DNA of 64,000 bases, from contig CAVXRS010000008.1 in assembly GCA_963764215.1 (NCBI GenBank), positions 186,001-250,000 on the forward strand. The letters are read 5' to 3'. The notes under the pieces are model-generated. The model was not told where the DNA came from. It ran no database searches and worked only from the letters and a program-made list of their open reading frames with translations. Shown here piece after piece: positions 63,646-64,000 of this stretch (its first letter is position 1; every line of letters begins with the position of its first letter). The DNA is from JAFDWI01 sp963764215. Lineage in GTDB: Bacteria; Actinomycetota; Acidimicrobiia; Acidimicrobiales; Iamiaceae. A program made the translations under genes and the position numbers.

Positions 63646-64000
63646 ACTACGGGCTCGACAGGGTCGGGGTCAGCGTCCAGGGCCTGGTCGCACTCGAGGA
63701 CGTTTCCCTGGAGCTCGAGCCGGGGACGGTCACCGCGATCGTCGGCGGCGACGGTGCCGGCAAGTCCACGTTGCTGCACTGCCTGGCCGGCACGGTCCCG
63801 GCCACGACCGGATCGGTCCGGCGCCCGCCGAAGCAGCGCCTGGGGTCGATGCCGGCGACGTCCGGCGCGTGGGGGGATCTCACCGTCGACGAGAACATCT
63901 CCTTCGTCGGCGGTTGCTACGGCATGACCCGCGCCGCGATCGGCGCGCGCCGCGCCGAGCTGCTCGAACGTGCCGGGCTCGCCGACGTGGCGACCCGCCT
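63642..64000 (+). CDS. ABC exporter ATP-binding protein, cut by the window edge
   Basis: GTG 63642 overlaps the permease stop. The N-terminal 119 residues show VSVQGLVALEDVSLELEPG, Walker A GGDGAGKST and the Q-loop region GAWGDLTVDENISF. The signature and Walker B lie beyond the window. It pairs with the permease as an exporter of unknown substrate. Confidence 0.85.
   Translation, partial: MNYGLDRVGVSVQGLVALEDVSLELEPGTVTAIVGGDGAGKSTLLHCLAGTVPATTGSVRRPPKQRLGSMPATSGAWGDLTVDENISFVGGCYGMTRAAIGARRAELLERAGLADVATR

Noticed and set aside
61677..63779. A 700-codon minus-strand frame opposite the VOC fusion and ABC permease
   Set aside because: Same shadow pattern; the plus strand carries recognisable proteins in both parts.
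1..64000. rRNA, tRNA, riboswitch or integron features
   Set aside because: Scanning by eye found no rRNA segment, no convincing cloverleaf and no attC-like array; short RNAs could still be missed without a covariance search.

Overview
The window is high-GC actinobacterial DNA with many GTG and TTG starts. It carries a WhiB regulator, an InhA-type enoyl reductase, a caa3-type cytochrome oxidase operon with two ctaG genes, and crotonyl-CoA carboxylase/reductase. This fits class Acidimicrobiia or a relative; that placement is inference from gene content, because no rRNA or other marker is present.

Bases 1-10250 are one tightly coupled respiratory operon: heme O synthase (entering from the left edge), a degenerate subunit-I-like protein that has lost its heme and copper ligands, a subunit-III-like protein, a seven-helix unknown, then a canonical subunit II (with fused cytochrome c), I, III, IV and two CtaG assembly factors. 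Bases 10251-21700 hold a two-gene ABC exporter, serS, a nested inverted repeat between convergent genes, a secreted lipase, a compatible-solute ABC importer whose binding protein has its two lobes in swapped sequence order, a CorA-type channel, a CcdA/TlpA thiol-redox pair and whiB.

Bases 21600-32100 hold mostly housekeeping genes: orn, a membrane protein, fabI, a Gfo/Idh oxidoreductase, a molybdopterin oxidoreductase, a GAP-family protein, a ROK kinase and an amidase. Seven of these nine genes carry one or more single-base frameshifts although their protein sequences look well conserved. Local sequence error is more likely than gene death. Bases 32158-37738 hold an ABC ATPase and permease (with an acidic repeat tail), a methyltransferase, methylmalonyl-CoA epimerase and crotonyl-CoA carboxylase/reductase.

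Bases 37965-58480 are the accessory region. A giant pentapeptide-repeat lipoprotein is followed by an array of six orphan Rhs (YD-repeat) C-terminal modules. Each has the conserved RHS core ending in a PTGL-like motif, a different C-terminal tip, and one or two small genes that usually overlap or closely follow the tip. No N-terminal Rhs shell is present. Two modules share a pre-toxin linker and then diverge. One module with its partner genes is duplicated as a 2.8-kb block. A small protein family recurs three times. IS21, IS30 and IS3 elements interrupt the array, and a 164-bp direct repeat brackets its distal half. The layout is that of a reservoir of polymorphic-toxin tips and immunity genes diversified by recombination; the toxin activities cannot be identified from sequence.

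Bases 58479-64000 return to ordinary chromosome: a GT-C-type glycosyltransferase, a YrhK-like membrane protein, a VOC-domain fusion protein and the start of a second ABC exporter cut by the window edge.
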